From Trichopria drosophilae (lineage: Eukaryota > Arthropoda > Insecta > Hymenoptera > Diapriidae), in NCBI GenBank assembly GCA_030407085.1, contig CM059585.1, positions 93,094,501-93,158,500 on the forward strand: a stretch of DNA of 64,000 nt. The letters are read 5' to 3'. The notes under the pieces were generated by a model, which was given only the letters and a program-made list of their open reading frames with translations, searched no databases and was not told where the DNA came from. The position numbers and the translations under genes are program-made. Below are positions 45,812 to 59,318 of this stretch, piece by piece (the stretch's first letter is position 1; every line of letters begins with the position of its first letter).

Positions 45812-46967
45812 ACTAGTGTTGGCGTGGTGCCTCGCTCGCTTCGCTCGCTCAGAAACCTCGACCCAGTGGAGAGTCGGCTATTCCTTAAGACTCGTTTGTT
45901 TACTAACAGCTTTCAATTATATTATAAAATTATATTGATATTTGGGGGTCCAATCATACTTAGGTCCAAGTGGCTTCGATAGATATGTTACAACAATATA
46001 GTGTTTCTTATATGTATGAAAATTGAAAATGAGCATTTTCAAAACTTCGACCCCGACAACAGGCCAGCCGAAGTATTAATAAATAAAAGTTGCAAAACAC
46101 TTACTTCATGCACTTGTATTCTAATAGACTATTCGAGATGCATATTACATGTTTACTGTGTTTTAATAATTACTGTCTGTATTATTATGATATTATATAT
46201 ACAATATATATACATATAATTCGTCAAAGATATCTTGAAAGTGTCGAAAAGATCTATGACGGATATCTTATAGATATCTATAAGACATCTTTTAGATATA
46301 TCGAAATAGTTATTTTCGTATCAAGGGCGTAAAAGAACTTTGCGCCCGTAGGTGGTCACCGCGCCCGAGGGGCTGGCAAAGACTACCCCTGGGGGGTAGG
46401 GGGTCGAAACGTCGAAATTTGATGAAAAACAATAGGGTAATTTTTTTGCCGCGATGACCAAATTCAATACTTTTTCAGACAATGGTCATATACATTTTAA
46501 ACCAGTTTTTATGGCATTATCGTTGACTTTAGGAAGAAAATGCATACAACCTTTTCTGTAGAGAATTTCATGCTCTATCTTTTTTGTTTGAAACATTTTT
46601 TAATAAAATTTGTATTTTTCAAAGTAAATGCAAAAAACTACAAAGAAACTTAATTGGGGCTAATTTTTTTTATTAATGGACGGGTGGATCTGCCCCAAAA
46701 TCTAATCAGATCTAAGTTATGCCAAGACGCGTATTTTAAAAAAAATTTATGTCAATACGCTTATCCGTTCGCGAGTTATCGCGAGACAAAAAAAACGGGC
46801 CGTACGGACGTACGTACGTACAAGATCACGGGCACAAATTTTTTTATTGTTGATTTGGGTTCCTTAAGGTCTGAAACGTCGACATTTGATGAAAACTATA
46901 TGGTAATTTTTTTGCCCGTAGTGACCAAATTCAATACTTGGTCCAGACTTAGTCTGGGTCGAAGTAA
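45812..46967 (+). mobile_element. R1 repeat, copy C (about 1,156 bp, structurally complete)
   Basis: It opens ACTAGTGTTGGCGTGGTGCC and ends TTAGTCTGGGTCGAAGTAA. The approximately 109-codon frame is split by a frameshift near 46140 (46001-46219 and 46090-46332). The GACGTACG repeat is short here. Conserved interior blocks include the GAGGGGCTGGCAAAGACTAC motif and the roughly 50-bp block GTAATTTTTTTGCC onwards. This is the best reference copy because it lacks the insertion of copy A. Confidence 0.8.
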
Positions 46968-49739
46968 TATACCATAAAGACGATACAAAATACAAGTTAG
47001 GGTTATTATATAAGATGTTTTAATGCCTTAATTCCCGGCAGTTAAGAAAGATATTGTAGTTTACTGCTCGAAACGAATAAAGTTTATTTGATAAATTTTA
47101 GCGCACTTTTCTGGAGTGAAAAATATTATAAATTTGGGATGTTTTTTAATTAAACTATCATGAAAAGCTATTCGAATTTTCTAGAAAAAATTATTAAAGT
47201 ATATGCGGTTTTTAAATCAATTCAGAGTTTTTTGTTTATTTCTTTTACTATTTCGGGAAAAGTTTATCTTATCCGAATATCCTCGACGTCAGACAAGTTC
47301 ATTAAATGTTATAGGAACATGTTTGCCTGTACACAGACGGAGCCCGCTATCACTTTTGAATACGCCTGTTTCCATTTGTAGTATATAGTAATCTATATGT
47401 ATGCGAATGCAAATTAAGCTGAGACTAGTTGCAAGTAGTTTACAACAAAATTTCTTTTAGAATATATCAGATATATGAGAGTAAAACCCTAATCTATCAC
47501 TTCACACTTTGGATTATTACCGTTATTAATTCGCAAGGCTGTGAAACGTAATGTATTTTTAACACGACAGGTAAATATATAGAGATCTTATACGAGTAAA
47601 CCTATCACGTAAATTAATGACTCCTGTATGCGCGCTATCGGGCGTAGTAAAAATACGTCACGACGTGTTTAGCTGTGATATATTCCAATACGAACTAAAA
47701 CCAGATTAAATTAATTTCTTTTCATGTTCGGGCATGAAATACACCTCTGCTTAAAATATTCTTGCAACACAAATTAGGTGGTTACAACTGATATTATTAT
47801 CAAGTTTTATTCAATGTTTTCAAAGTGACTGCTTTCTAAAACTGCAAGGTAATATTAGATTTGTTGAATAAGAAACCTTGCTGGGCGAAGGTACTAATTT
47901 GGGACTGCTCCCGACATCAGTTGGTACTTATCGACTCGGTGAATGTCTTTTTCGTGGTCCACGCTTCGTAAATATTGTCTTGAATGAAAATAAGACAATG
48001 CGTTGCGCCTGCTACGGAATAGGCCGTCGACTAACTGTTGACGGTTTCGATTATTTGTAGTATATTTGTGATTATTTATTTGGTTTGTATCCTGTGTGGG
48101 ATGATGACTAAGCCTTGCCCGATTAGCCACAGATGGCATAAAGTTGACAAGTAAAACTGACCAATGTAATGTAAAAATGTATATTATCATTACAAAGGCT
48201 TATATATATAGAAAATGAGCGAAAAATGGATTTTTTCTTTCTTACACCTTGATCGTATGTAACAAAGCCTTCTTCTTTGTTTTACTTTAACATGTTAGTT
48301 ACAGTTAGTTATAAAATTAGTTTTTGTACATCTTATTAATAGAGAAAAAGATTTCAAGAGTGCATAGTAAAGCAATGCATCTTAGCTTCTTCACGTATGC
48401 TATAATAGTTCCACTTCTCATATATACTAATAAATGAAACAATTAATTAAATTTAGTAAAATTGAAAATTCGATGAAGGTTGAAAATATAAGAATCTCTC
48501 TCTAGCGAGAAATATAAGAATAATTTAAGGAAAAGGAACATCCATTGCGCTATTGCAACAATATTTTCGGCCGCAATAATCCCACGGACGTAAGTAAGTA
48601 GATATAGCAGTTCACGTCAAACATACCATTTTAATCGGTGCTAATACATGTGCACCCATTTTTACTACTTAAGCCTTTGCCATTTTTATCTTGACTGAAG
48701 TTTTACAATTTTCACCGATTCCGTTAATGTTCCGACTTTACTTAAAAATCTAATCTTAATATTAAAGTGCACCTATACGTTTTAGAAATAAGACGAAAGG
48801 TCCTTAACCGGTGCTTAAATGTCCATGTTTAAATAATAATAAATTAATATGTACAGGGGATTGGGGTGCAATGGCATTATAGGTTGATGTCTCACGAACC
48901 AAGGAAGCATCCATGTTTGAACATAACCGTTTCATAAAAATCCCCTTTATATATTTCGAACTGCTAGAAATGTACACACTATGCACTTACAGTAACCACA
49001 AACATAAATAAAAATTAAGTTTTTCCGTATTTCCGAGAAGAGTTGTTATACATGCATCAAAAGTTGCCTTTGTTTTTGCTATTTCGATTGGGTTTACTAT
49101 TAGAAATCACAATATTCAGAATATAATTTTCCAAACATTCTTTCGCGTTAAAAACGACGACGCTGGCGGAGTTTCCCTATCACGTTGCATTTTCGACAAA
49201 ATTAGACGTTAAATATCCATAAGTTCATATCACAAATTGCATCTCTGATTGTATAGACTGTATTTAAATTATATGTATTACTTGTATTGTACTTAATAAA
49301 CCTGCATCAGGGTTTCATAAATTAATTAAAAAAAACTCACTTTGCTCGAAAATGACAAATAATGTGAAAATTCTGAAAGGGACATCGTGTTTAGCACAAA
49401 ACAATACTTTGGAAATTATACTGCTGCTATCGAAAGGACATTCTCTTTTCCTACAAAAACAATCAAAGTATGTCAAAAAACGCCATTACTTAAATATTTA
49501 ACGTTACTTTTCTCGAAAATTCGATTTCATCGAAAAATTCTGGCCGTCATATTTAAAATCGAAAAATACATAGGAAAACGCACAAAAAATAAAATGTTAT
49601 CGATTAGTGTTTTGGTAAATTCTAGGGGAAAAATCGGTCAGGAAATCAGTTTCTGGACAGTAATCTACAGTTAAAATTGACCAGTAATTAAAAAAAAAAT
49701 TCCGGTTAAAATTGCTAGATGCGTTTTGTTAGAAACTTT
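46968..49739. other. AT-rich stretch, nothing recognised
   Basis: No gene is supported. Short frames, for example 47878-48060 (plus) and 47894-48190 (minus), overlap on opposite strands. Confidence 0.45.
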
Positions 49740-49945
49740 CTGATTATATTAATCAGTTATTCTGGTTAAAATTCCGAAAATACATTTATCAGAAGGTACT
49801 ATTTTCCGAATTTTAATAATTCCGAATGCCAATCATTTGAAAGTAAATTTTCCGAAGGGTTAAAATTCCGAACGTAAATTATCCGTAAGGTACAAAGTTC
49901 CGAATAACAAAAATCGGAATGACAAAGTTCCGAATTAATGTAGGC
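49740..49945. repeat. Degenerate array of AATTCCGAA-type phrases
   Basis: TTCCGAA or a near variant recurs about every 20-35 bp at least seven times (for example 49770, 49804, 49829, 49854, 49866, 49898 and 49930), with AAAGT or TAAA spacers. Two of them are in inverted orientation near 49910. Confidence 0.55.
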
Positions 49946-50719
49946 ACCACGTATGGTTATGTGGCTTATTATATATCCGTAATTGGAGTTGATTCTTATG
50001 TATTTTGGGCCGCTGAATCCGAATTTTTTTGTAGAATGCCTGAAAGTGGTGCAATTGATTGTCATTAACAAATTTTGTTAACAATTTAAAAATTAAATTT
50101 TTTAGTATGAAAGAATTTCATTATTTTTGAACTCAAGTCGAGATTTGAGTTACAATCAGAACCAGGACCATGGAATTGAAGTGAACGAAGATGTGATATT
50201 TGTTCGGGTAAAAGATGTTTCAACTCTTCTCGATGAAGATACAATTTTCTTACAAGGGATCATATAAGATTAGAAAAATGCATCGGAATATTCAAATCAT
50301 CCCGGGCTGATATTTGGTAGAGCGTTATGTATTCAGCTCAACTTGATTTTTTACTATCTATGAAATTCAATGCAAAAAATCGGCGATAGTTAGTCAGCGG
50401 TGTGTGTAAATACTGCCCTATTTTCATACAAGAAGTATTCACAGTACAATTCGTCAACAAAAAACTATTCTTGGTGCCGACAACTAGTATCGAGGTCGAA
50501 CCTTCGTTCAGCAATGATTTCGAATTTGGAACCAAACGGAGATAAACTAAAATAATAACACCAATGGGGGGCAAGGATCTTGGCAACACTCAGTTTTCGC
50601 GGAGAACATCATATTTAATTGTTAACTATCGCGCTCCTAGTTAAGAATGAACGTATATAAGTGTTCCGTTATAGGTTTGTTCTAATATAAACATTTTGCA
50701 ATTGCGTAAATAAAGAAAA
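49946..50719. other. AT-rich stretch, nothing recognised
   Basis: A GC-richer phrase at about 50520-50600 is the only compositional feature. Confidence 0.4.
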
Positions 50720-51440
50720 ATGGTTGATATCATACTACCTAGCATTCTTTAACGTCGGGAACTGTTGTTGGAGGTATCATAAGTTCCAGCATTTTCATCG
50801 TCGCGTGACGGATAGGAAGGTGAAGGCCGAGCACGTGAAACTATTTATCGAAAATAACTGCACGTCCCTATGCCACGTGGGAGTGAGCTGGTCGATTTCG
50901 TGGGACGTGCGCTGTCGGCATCTGCGTTCCAAACGCGACAATTCGCGCCATCTTGCACGTCTGCGTCCGGCTGCCCATGAAAGCAGGAGAGCATAAAGCA
51001 AGAGTGGGTATACCCAATAGTCCCCCGAGGTCGCACGTTATATACCCACACTCTCTATCCATCGGCACAAAGTAGGTAGGTTCCCCGGAGCTCGGGACAC
51101 CGCCCATACAGAGCCAGAACCAGAATTTCAACCAAACAAGTGCTGCCACTCGCTCAACGAACCTCGGCCTCTCTTACTATGTATGGAAGAAACGAGGAGA
51201 AGGCTCCGCATTTAACAGGCTGCCATCAGCAGCTGGAAGTGGCTATAGCCTGTCGCTTGCACGATTCAGACCTTATTCCTTCCCTTTCCTCCCCACTATA
51301 TACCACCAAAGAGAAGAGCTGGTCGATCGAACTTCTCTCCACAACATGACACGGACACGCTCCCGTTGCCACGAGTTGTTAAAAAAACGTTATCGTTGGA
51401 ATGGATGTCGGTGAAAGTTGGCAGAATGTTAACGCCCGAG
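50720..51440. other. CpG-rich patch, candidate first exon or regulatory DNA
   Basis: GC and CpG content are clearly raised. Words of interest are CACGTG (50832 and 50874 regions), GCGCCATCTTGC near 50945 and a palindromic-looking GTATACCCAATAGTCCCC / ATATACCCACACTC pair near 51008-51050. Overlapping frames of 60-95 codons are open on both strands, with no recognisable domain. It may be an untranslated exon or enhancer. Confidence 0.35.
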
Positions 51441-52240
51441 TGCCGCCAAGTATGGGCGAAAAGGAAGAAATTTAATAATAAAGAAAACTGAACCACATTC
51501 CAATATGGCGGAATTCAGTGAGTGCACACAGAAAACAAGATTTTGAATATTCCAAACGCAGCAACATGAATTTCCGTACGAAACACTGTAAATATGGACA
51601 AGTAAAATAAATTATGAGAATATACTTATATAGCAAAGAATTTTTACATTGATCAGTGGAAATTATATAAACGCTGTCAAATTTCCTGCACGCTTCTCAA
51701 TTAGTGATTAACTGGGATGGAAGGTCAACTATTAACGCTTATTATAACTTGGAATGTTCAGAATCAGATGGCTGCAACATCCAATATTTTCAAGATACTC
51801 ATGCTTAGGCGATTTTTAACGAACCTTTGGTAAAAATGGTTATTTCGAATAAGTAAAAACTCTTTTTTCCACAATTCTGGAATATTTAAACAGAACTTTT
51901 TTATAAATATCCTATACAATTTCTGGTAGTTACCATTTTCAGTAGGAAAATTGCATAGGGCATTTTACTATGCATTGTAGAACTTCGAGGACAGACCCGC
52001 AGTTCAATTGATATATTAGTAATTTTTCAATTTAAAGTAAAATAATAGTATTATAATTAAAAATCGAAATACAGGGCTGTCCTCAATATCCCAATTAGAA
52101 TAGTGCAAATTCCTTTAGAATTTTAGTTAGTGCCACATGATGCCACTACGTGTTTTACCATTTTAAAAGGTATTTTTATGTTTTCAAAATCATGTAAATA
52201 GTTCAATTAACTGTAAATTTACTAGCAAATAAACACTACC
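51441..52240. other. AT-rich stretch, nothing recognised
   Basis: No coding or well-bounded repeat signal was seen. Confidence 0.4.
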
Positions 52241-52241
52241 C

Positions 52242-52508
52242 GATTCCCAATGAATAGTCACTAATTACCATAGTGTGAAAGGAGCCACTGAAAACATTAA
52301 AATTTCAGTGGTTTAGTCAGTGAAATTAAGTTGCTTTATGAGACAATAAAATTGATTCAGTACTTGAATAAGTGAAACTTTAACACGAAACAGTGAAATT
52401 CGTTCGCCGTTTCACAGGTTCAATATGATGAAAGTCACTACATGCAGCAGTGAGTATTCATTCACTGATTGAAATAGTGAGTTTTCACTGTTTCGAATTG
52501 AGAGAACT
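52242..52508 (+). mobile_element. CAGTGAAA-type MITE, copy 1
   Basis: About 265 bp with short inverted ends and many CAGTGAAA or TTTCACTG words. The landmark AACACGAAACAGTGAAATTC followed by GCCGTTTCAC is shared with copy 2 and, inverted, copy 3. It has no coding capacity. Confidence 0.65.
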
Positions 52509-53402
52509 AAAACGATGGAGCTCTCAGAAAACCACCTCCTAATAACTGGTGTAGTGTAATCAGACTTGACAGGTTACCGAAATTCCGAGTGTGGATTTAA
52601 CTGACCGGCGGCGGGGGTAAAAAGATTATTCAATTTCAAATCCTTTTGTCATCTGAAACATTGATTGCCCATTTGGCAGGGCAAACGTTGATTTCCTAAC
52701 TTCATTTTTTCATCCTTTCAAAACATAAAGCATAATAACTCATCATCATTCATTCAACAAAAACACATAGGATAAAATTACCGATTACTTGCACAGGTCT
52801 GCAAAATTCACTTTTTTTTTTATTTTTAAATCAGAGTGATTTTCGACGTATTTTTGTACGCTGAACACGAATCTGAAGACGAAAAATGTCTATCACGTCA
52901 TGATTTTGAGAAAAGTGGGGGCAAAAACACCAAAAAACGATACTTTCTTTGATTAGCACGTTTTCTTCATAATTCTAATAATTTGAAGCTTTAGAAATAC
53001 TGTACAGCTAATGTTAATTTTATTCAAATTATGGAAAAAAACTTAGTTACAGATGGGGTTATGTAGATGTCTCGCGTAATCGGTAATTTACCCTATGCTT
53101 CTTTTAAAAGTACAGTTATTTACCTTCAAAGATTATACTTTTAATATAGATTCATCAATGTCGATTATATCTTGACATAAGTTGACATAAGTTCTCATGT
53201 AAGAAAAAGTTAAATGAAAATATTTTAAGTTCCAATGTGCCATATAGGATTTTCATTTATCATTTCTAGTTAAATTCTGAGTTCAGTTTCACAAACACCG
53301 ATTGACATTCATTAAAACTTAATTGGTTATCGAGAATAATTTTAAAACTCTTCAACATTGCTTTAAAAATGAATCACATATTGTACTCAAGTCATGAATA
53401 TT
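52509..53402. other. AT-rich stretch between MITE copies
   Basis: No gene or clear repeat. A GC-richer phrase GACCGGCGGCGGGGG lies near 52603. Confidence 0.4.
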
Positions 53403-53640
53403 TCAATTCCAACAATGAAAGAAGCCACTGAGAATGAGTGAAATTTCACTATTTTAGTAAGTGACATTAAGTTACTTTATGAGACAATAAGATTGATTCA
53501 CTGCTATAATGAGTGAAACTTTAACACGAAACAGTGAAATTCGATCGCCGTTTCACTGTTTAAGTAATGCATATGATAAAAGTTCTCATTTCCTGATTCA
53601 AATAGTGAACTTTCCACTATTTCAAATTGGGAGAGTATCT
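53403..53640 (+). mobile_element. CAGTGAAA-type MITE, copy 2
   Basis: It is the closest relative of copy 1: it shares TTAACACGAAACAGTGAAAT, then GCCGTTTCAC, the ATGAGACAATAA block and the closing ATTTCAAATTG. About 240 bp. It has the same orientation as copy 1 and lies 0.9 kb from it. Confidence 0.65.
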
Positions 53641-53773
53641 TTGTATTATTTATTTTTTAAATGTTGCCATCTTTTTCACATTTTTATCCGATTATCCGAT
53701 TTCAAAAATAGAATGAATGACGGATAAAAATATACAACTTGTCAAATGCGAAAGCGATTAATTGGGTAGTCTT

Positions 53774-53945
53774 AACTCTCTCAATTTGTAACAGTAAAAA
53801 GTTCACGATTTTAATTAGTGAATGAATACTCAGTGTTGGCTCAGGGACTTTCATCATAATTCACTGCATAAACACTGAAAGAGCGGACGAATTTCACTGT
53901 TTCGCATTATAGTTTCTCACTGGTTTAGGTTCAAATTTTTATAAA
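53774..53945 (-). mobile_element. CAGTGAAA-type MITE, copy 3, partial
   Basis: It is an inverted, truncated copy. It opens with CTCTCAATTTGTAACAGTA and carries the inverted GCGGACGAATTTCACTGTTTCG landmark. The distal end is missing after about 53945. Confidence 0.55.
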
Positions 53946-55140
53946 ACTGTAACAAGTACGGAGGTCTAACAACATTTAATGAGCAGTGTTATGTTAATTA
54001 TCGACATCGTTAAATATCCATTACGCCATCATCACTGTGCGATTTTCTATTTGTTGTGTATTAATGACACAATATGAGATAAATCGTCAGTCGCGATAAT
54101 TTCCCTTTATTTGTTTTTTATTAATTATACACAACTGTTTTTTAAAATAAAGTTACTGAAAATTATCAGAAAATTATACAAAAGAACAATAAGTTATGAA
54201 ATGTAGTTGAATTTATGTTTTACTTTATTTTTAATACAGTTGCAGTTATTTAGCGCGTGGCATTTGCGAGTATGCTGTTCTTATTTATGTTAACATATTT
54301 AATTTACAGTACGAGAAACGTATTATTATTGCCATTGTGACAAAAGCGGTAGTTCAAAAATAGATTTTATTATTCTTGCTTTTAAAAAATATTTCAGGTT
54401 TCAAAGGCTACAAAAATGTGTCTTAAGTCTGTTAAGTTAGTTAAAAAATTCGGTAATAATATACCGAGCAATCAATATACTAAGTGTTATTAGAGACTAT
54501 TAAACGTATCGAAATGTGAATTTGATGCCGTAAAATGATTCCTAATAAACATAATTTATTAGATCGAAAGCTATACTACCGTAATCTGTCGATTGCTTTT
54601 TCGTATGTCAAGAACTTTAAATTAATGTCGAAAATATTTGTTTTTTCATTACTATATTTTAGATATTTTCAAATGATTGTATCTACGTTGATAAAATAGT
54701 TTCTATCAATTCGATTGTCTATTATTAATTACTAATAAAATTAAAATATTATCTATTGCTAGTAACTACATTACTAATTGTAAGCCATAAAATAATAAAC
54801 GAGCTTCCAAACATCAATCGGCTGTCATTCGCAGATGCTACCATTATGTATTGTTTCATTCCTCTGAGTAATACGAGCAAAAAAATTCTCTAAGTGTTGA
54901 TATATTTATGTAGTACGAAAGCGATTTTGATGAGATACAAAAACATTCGAGGAAGAGGATAAAATTATTCGATAACTGCGGAAGACCAAAAACGGCTAAC
55001 AATTGTATGTTGCTGCTGGTTGCGGAACCCAAACCAATGTTTCCACGTCAACAGAGAAGCCATATGTCAAAGGGCCCACTCCCACGTGAATAGCCGTAAG
55101 GGGGAGTTGAAGATATTGGCCTGTCCGGTGGACTTTTTTT
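53946..55140. other. AT-rich stretch, nothing recognised
   Basis: No gene or well-bounded repeat. A GC-richer phrase begins near 55020. Confidence 0.4.
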
Positions 55141-56676
55141 GAGAATTTATTCATTCGAAAGAAAAAGGCGACGTTTCGACCCGGGACGTCAAACCCTTTT
55201 CATCCATCTTGTGATTCCAACATTGTCTGAGGAAGATCGAACTTTTTGCGGAAATGCGAAAGTTAGGCTTCCGCGAGGAAAAACGCCAATGGGATTACTA
55301 TAGTCTAATAACTAGCTTTTAGGTAATAGCTACATACATCATTTTTTACAAAACTACATATTCGGGCGGAAACAAGGGAGCATTGTAAACAAAATTAATT
55401 TCAAACCGAATAAAACATTCTAAAAGATGAAAAGTATCAGATAATAGATCTGTGAGTATGGTATCATTATAAGAACTAACTTGAATTTCCGGGTACAAAA
55501 ACCGTGTATATATATAGAAACGTGACTACCCATAATATCGCCCATATCATTGCGGTTGAATCAAGATGTCATCCATACAAAGTCGTGCAGGGTGTGACCA
55601 CACATACATTAGTGTATACGCTATTTATCAAAATAATATTTTTATTTTTAGCAAAGTTCTTATGTTAAATAACAGAAATTACTGATATTAATCAAATAAC
55701 AATATAAATGGAAATCATTGTGATACTTCCGAGTTTGGAAATTTGAAGAAAAAGAACTTATGAATGTGATATGAATAAAAGTAGTTTTAAGATGTTTTAA
55801 CAATAAGATTGAAGATATTTGCGATAGTTATTTGAAGATCAAAATCCCGAAAGGATAAAATTTCGATAATGCGTGAGTCCAAGGTATTTTAATTTCCTTT
55901 CTTTTTGCCAAATTGGCAAAGACAAAGTGCAGAAAATGACGCTGGAGCCATGCTATATGGAAATTTTGGCCTTTCGGTGTGTTGATTTTCGGAACTTTGT
56001 TCCCCGGCCCAAGATTCGTGATTGAACCTTTAACTTAGTTATAATCAATATTTTGTTAGAAACCAGTATTAACAATTCAAGGATTATTATATAACCTAAT
56101 TATACTATAAGCAAATACTTCAGCAGAAATAAAAAAAAACGGAATGCCTTTTTTTATCAGCTTTTTATTGAGATAATTAATAAATAACAATAAAATTATG
56201 TCAAATATTATATGAAATGTTTCCATAATAAGACTATTCTTGCGAGCAGGGATGTCAGTAATGCCATCTACTAACTAAGTAGTAACCAATCGCCATCATG
56301 GTATAAATTATATAGCCATTAATGTCAATGTTACATTTCATTTGTTTTTAAATGGTCTTAATTTTGAAATATAAATAGTTTTATCTGAAAGATTTCTAAT
56401 CCACTGTAGTAATCATTGCCATTCTACAACTTTTACCAAGAAGTTTCTTAAATCAACAACTACTGCGTTCTTACTAATACCTCAGTAGCAGAAATTAATG
56501 TCCGACATAATTTGAAAAATTCTAATTCCACCGTCAATAATGTCGTATAATAGTAATTAATAGTATGGAGATTAAATTTTAACAGAAAACTATAGAATAG
56601 AAATTATTAAAATGATCCACATGCATATTCAATAAGGACCAATCAATAAAATTCAAAATAAGCAAAAAAAATAGTA
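55141..56676. other. AT-rich stretch with one hammerhead-like near-match
   Basis: Near 55172-55205 the minus strand reads GGATGA ... GGGTCGAAACGTC, a poor match to the hammerhead core. Nothing else is recognised. Confidence 0.35.
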
Positions 56677-57832
56677 GACCGAATCCATCTCAGATCATGC
56701 AGGCAGTCGGATGGCATGTCGCCAATCACAGTGCAGTTGAAATATGTTATTCTGTATTCAAAATAAGCGAATACGTGTTTTTTTTTGTTTTACGAATAAT
56801 CGCAAATTTAATGATTTATCGTTTTTTTCATTTCCATCGCTTAATGGATTTTTTTGAAAAATTATATAATTTTTTAATAAAATACGCTGCCATTTCCTCA
56901 TTATGAGACCTACATGGATCAAATTAACAGATATTACAGAAGGGATTTCACTCATTAAAACCCATTCAATATTTTTGACAAATATAAAAAATTCGAGAAA
57001 ATAGATATATTTTTCGAAAAAAATAAAAATATTTTTTTTTCTAAAAAACATCATTTTTCTTCGCTGACATTTTTTCTAGGCTTCTTAAAACTATGTTGAA
57101 TATTCCCTAATTTTCTCTACAAGAGAAATTTGTTGTTAAAGAGTAAGACAATACTTTGTCAATTGATTCAGCTAATTTTGACCTATGTAGAACAAGCTGT
57201 TTTCGATCGTTGACGTAGACACTGTACACACTATGTGAAAGCCCGTAAGTTTTGCAAAATGATTAAAAAAAATACATTTTTTGTTATTTTTTTATGTAGA
57301 TGAATCTATAATGAGTACTGTCTGAAATTAAAAGAAATGAGTTTACCGTAGTTGAAAATGAACCGAAAAATATGTTTATGTAGTTTATTGATATTTTATT
57401 ATAGGCAATTATGCATGTTATAATTTACAAATATAACATAATGTATTGTATATGATGTAAAAAACCAGCATAACAACAAGCAGCATGCAACATTGAATAG
57501 GTTGAAAATCACGCAGGCTTTGATCACTTTAAAAAAGTGAATTTTCGATTAACATGACAATATTGGCCATTTCTGAACTACTCTCTGAATTTCTCGAAAT
57601 TATACTTATAGTACATAAGAAGTAATACTAAAGAATTCTTTTATAACAAATTTATGTTTCTCAGAAAAGTAATCTTTTTAATAAAAATGCAATCAATAAG
57701 TAATCTTGGTTTATTAACAAATAACTTATTTTAAAAATTACACTTAAAATATATTGATTAGTCATAAATATAGTGTTTGATTTATTCATTGTTTCATGTG
57801 ATACCTCATTTCGTTCTTAATGTATATACTCT

Positions 57833-58215
57833 GTAAAAAATTTCGATGTGATTTTACTACGTATCACGTTGGAAAAAAATCGATTCACGTGTAACGTAAT
57901 AAAAGTACACGCCGTATGTAAAATGACATGACGTTACAGTGGGGATATACAATTAGTATGTAAACAGCAATTATAAAAATTCGGCCATTTTTTACTGTTT
58001 TTACGTTTATTTCAGAAAACCATGTGTTTTCTTCGCCTGCATGATCTGAACTTTGAAAATTTAATTGTCGTCGATTACACGTCGATTGTAAATTTGCAAT
58101 ATATTACTACGTAATTTTACATACGGCTTGTATTTTTACTGCTTTACATGTGATTGATTTATTTCTAACGTTATAGGTAATAAAATTACATCGACTTTTT
58201 TTACAATGTACATAA
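57833..58215. mobile_element. Nested inverted-repeat element in the loop
   Basis: The left arm (TGTAAAAAATTTCGATGTGA, then TTTTACTACG, and later CGCCGTATGTAAAATGACAT) is matched by the inverse of the right arm (AAAGTCGATGTAATTTTATT, then AAGCCGTATGTAAAATTACG). Arms are about 105 bp. Size and architecture fit a MITE. No target duplication was established. Confidence 0.6.
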
Positions 58216-58410
58216 GACTATAAAATACATTACGCTATATTTGTAAATTATAGCACGCATAATTTTCCATAATAAAATATTAATGAACTACCTAAACATA
58301 AATTTTCATTTTTAACTACAGTAAAACTCATTTCCTTTACTTTCAGACAGTAATCGTTCTAGATTTATCTACATAAATAAATAACAAAAATTTTTGTTTT
58401 TAACATAGTA

Positions 58411-58722
58411 CACGGAGAAAAATAATCAGCAAAATCAGCCGAAAAATCCGCAGATTCTACCAATTTTATCCTATAGGGACATCTGCTGGAATTCCGTTAG
58501 GGATAGCTGATAATTTCAGCTAAATTTACTGAAAAAGTCCGCAAATTTAACGGAACTAATCTGCTAATGTAGCGGAAATTTAGAGCTAAGCGCGAATTGA
58601 GTAGGGTTAAGGCTACATTAGCGGAATCAAAACAGCTAAAATTACATATATTTTCGGCAATTCCAGCCGAAAATTTTAGCTGATATGAATCAGCTAATCC
58701 AGCGGAGTCATTTTTCTCCGTG
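58411..58722. mobile_element. 312-bp TA-flanked MITE inserted in the inverted repeat
   Basis: Ends are CACGGAGAAAAATAATCAGC and the reverse complement of CACGGAGAAAAATGACTCCG. TA flanks both sides (58409-58410 and 58723-58724). The opposite arm of the surrounding inverted repeat has the uninterrupted sequence, which serves as an empty site. The interior repeats CAGCTAAT and AGCGGAAT-type words, giving internal pairing. The CACGGA ends relate it to the 22764-24745 element. Confidence 0.8.
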
Positions 58723-59318
58723 TATGTACAGTGTCCAGGTACATTTTACATACAAAAATATTAAAAAATAGGTCTGTCAACGATCGCAAACACGGCTTGT
58801 TGTACATAGGTCAAAATTAGCGGAATCAATTGACAAAATATTTTCTTACTCTTTAATAACATAAAAACTCTTGTAGGGAAAATCAGGGGATATTCGACAT
58901 CGTTTTGAGAAGCCTAGAAAAAAACTTCCGACAAAAAATGATGTTTTTTAGAAAAAAAATATTTTTATTTTTTTCGAAAAATATCTCTATTTTCTCGAAT
59001 TTTTTATATTTGGCAAAAATATTAAATGGATTTTAATGAGTGCAATCCCTTCTGTAATATATGTTAGTTTGATCTATATAGGTCTCATATGATATGAGGA
59101 AATGGCAACTTATTTTATTAAAAAATTATATAATTTTGCAAAAAAAACCATTAAGCGATTGAAATGAAAAAAAACGATAAATCATTAAATGTGCGTTTAT
59201 TCGTAAAACAAAAAAAACACATATTCGCTTATTTTGTATACAGAATAACACATTTCAAGTGCACTATGATTGGCGACATGCCATCCCACTGCATGCATGA
59301 TCTGAGATGGATTCGGTC

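Larger units (their letters stand above)
56677..59318. repeat. 2.6-kb inverted repeat with nested elements
   Basis: The arms begin GACCGAATCCATCTCAGATC at both ends and pair, with many mismatches, over 56677 to about 57450 and from about 58215 to 59318 (the latter interrupted by the 312-bp MITE). Shared landmarks include TGGCATGTCGCCAATCA, GCTTCTCAAAA-type words and GTCAACGATCG. The loop contains another element (57833-58215). No protein is encoded. A large foldback element or an inverted duplication would both explain it. Confidence 0.8.

Noticed and set aside
55172..55205. Third hammerhead-like motif
   Set aside because: The first core block reads TGGATGA rather than CTGANGA and stem II is not evident.
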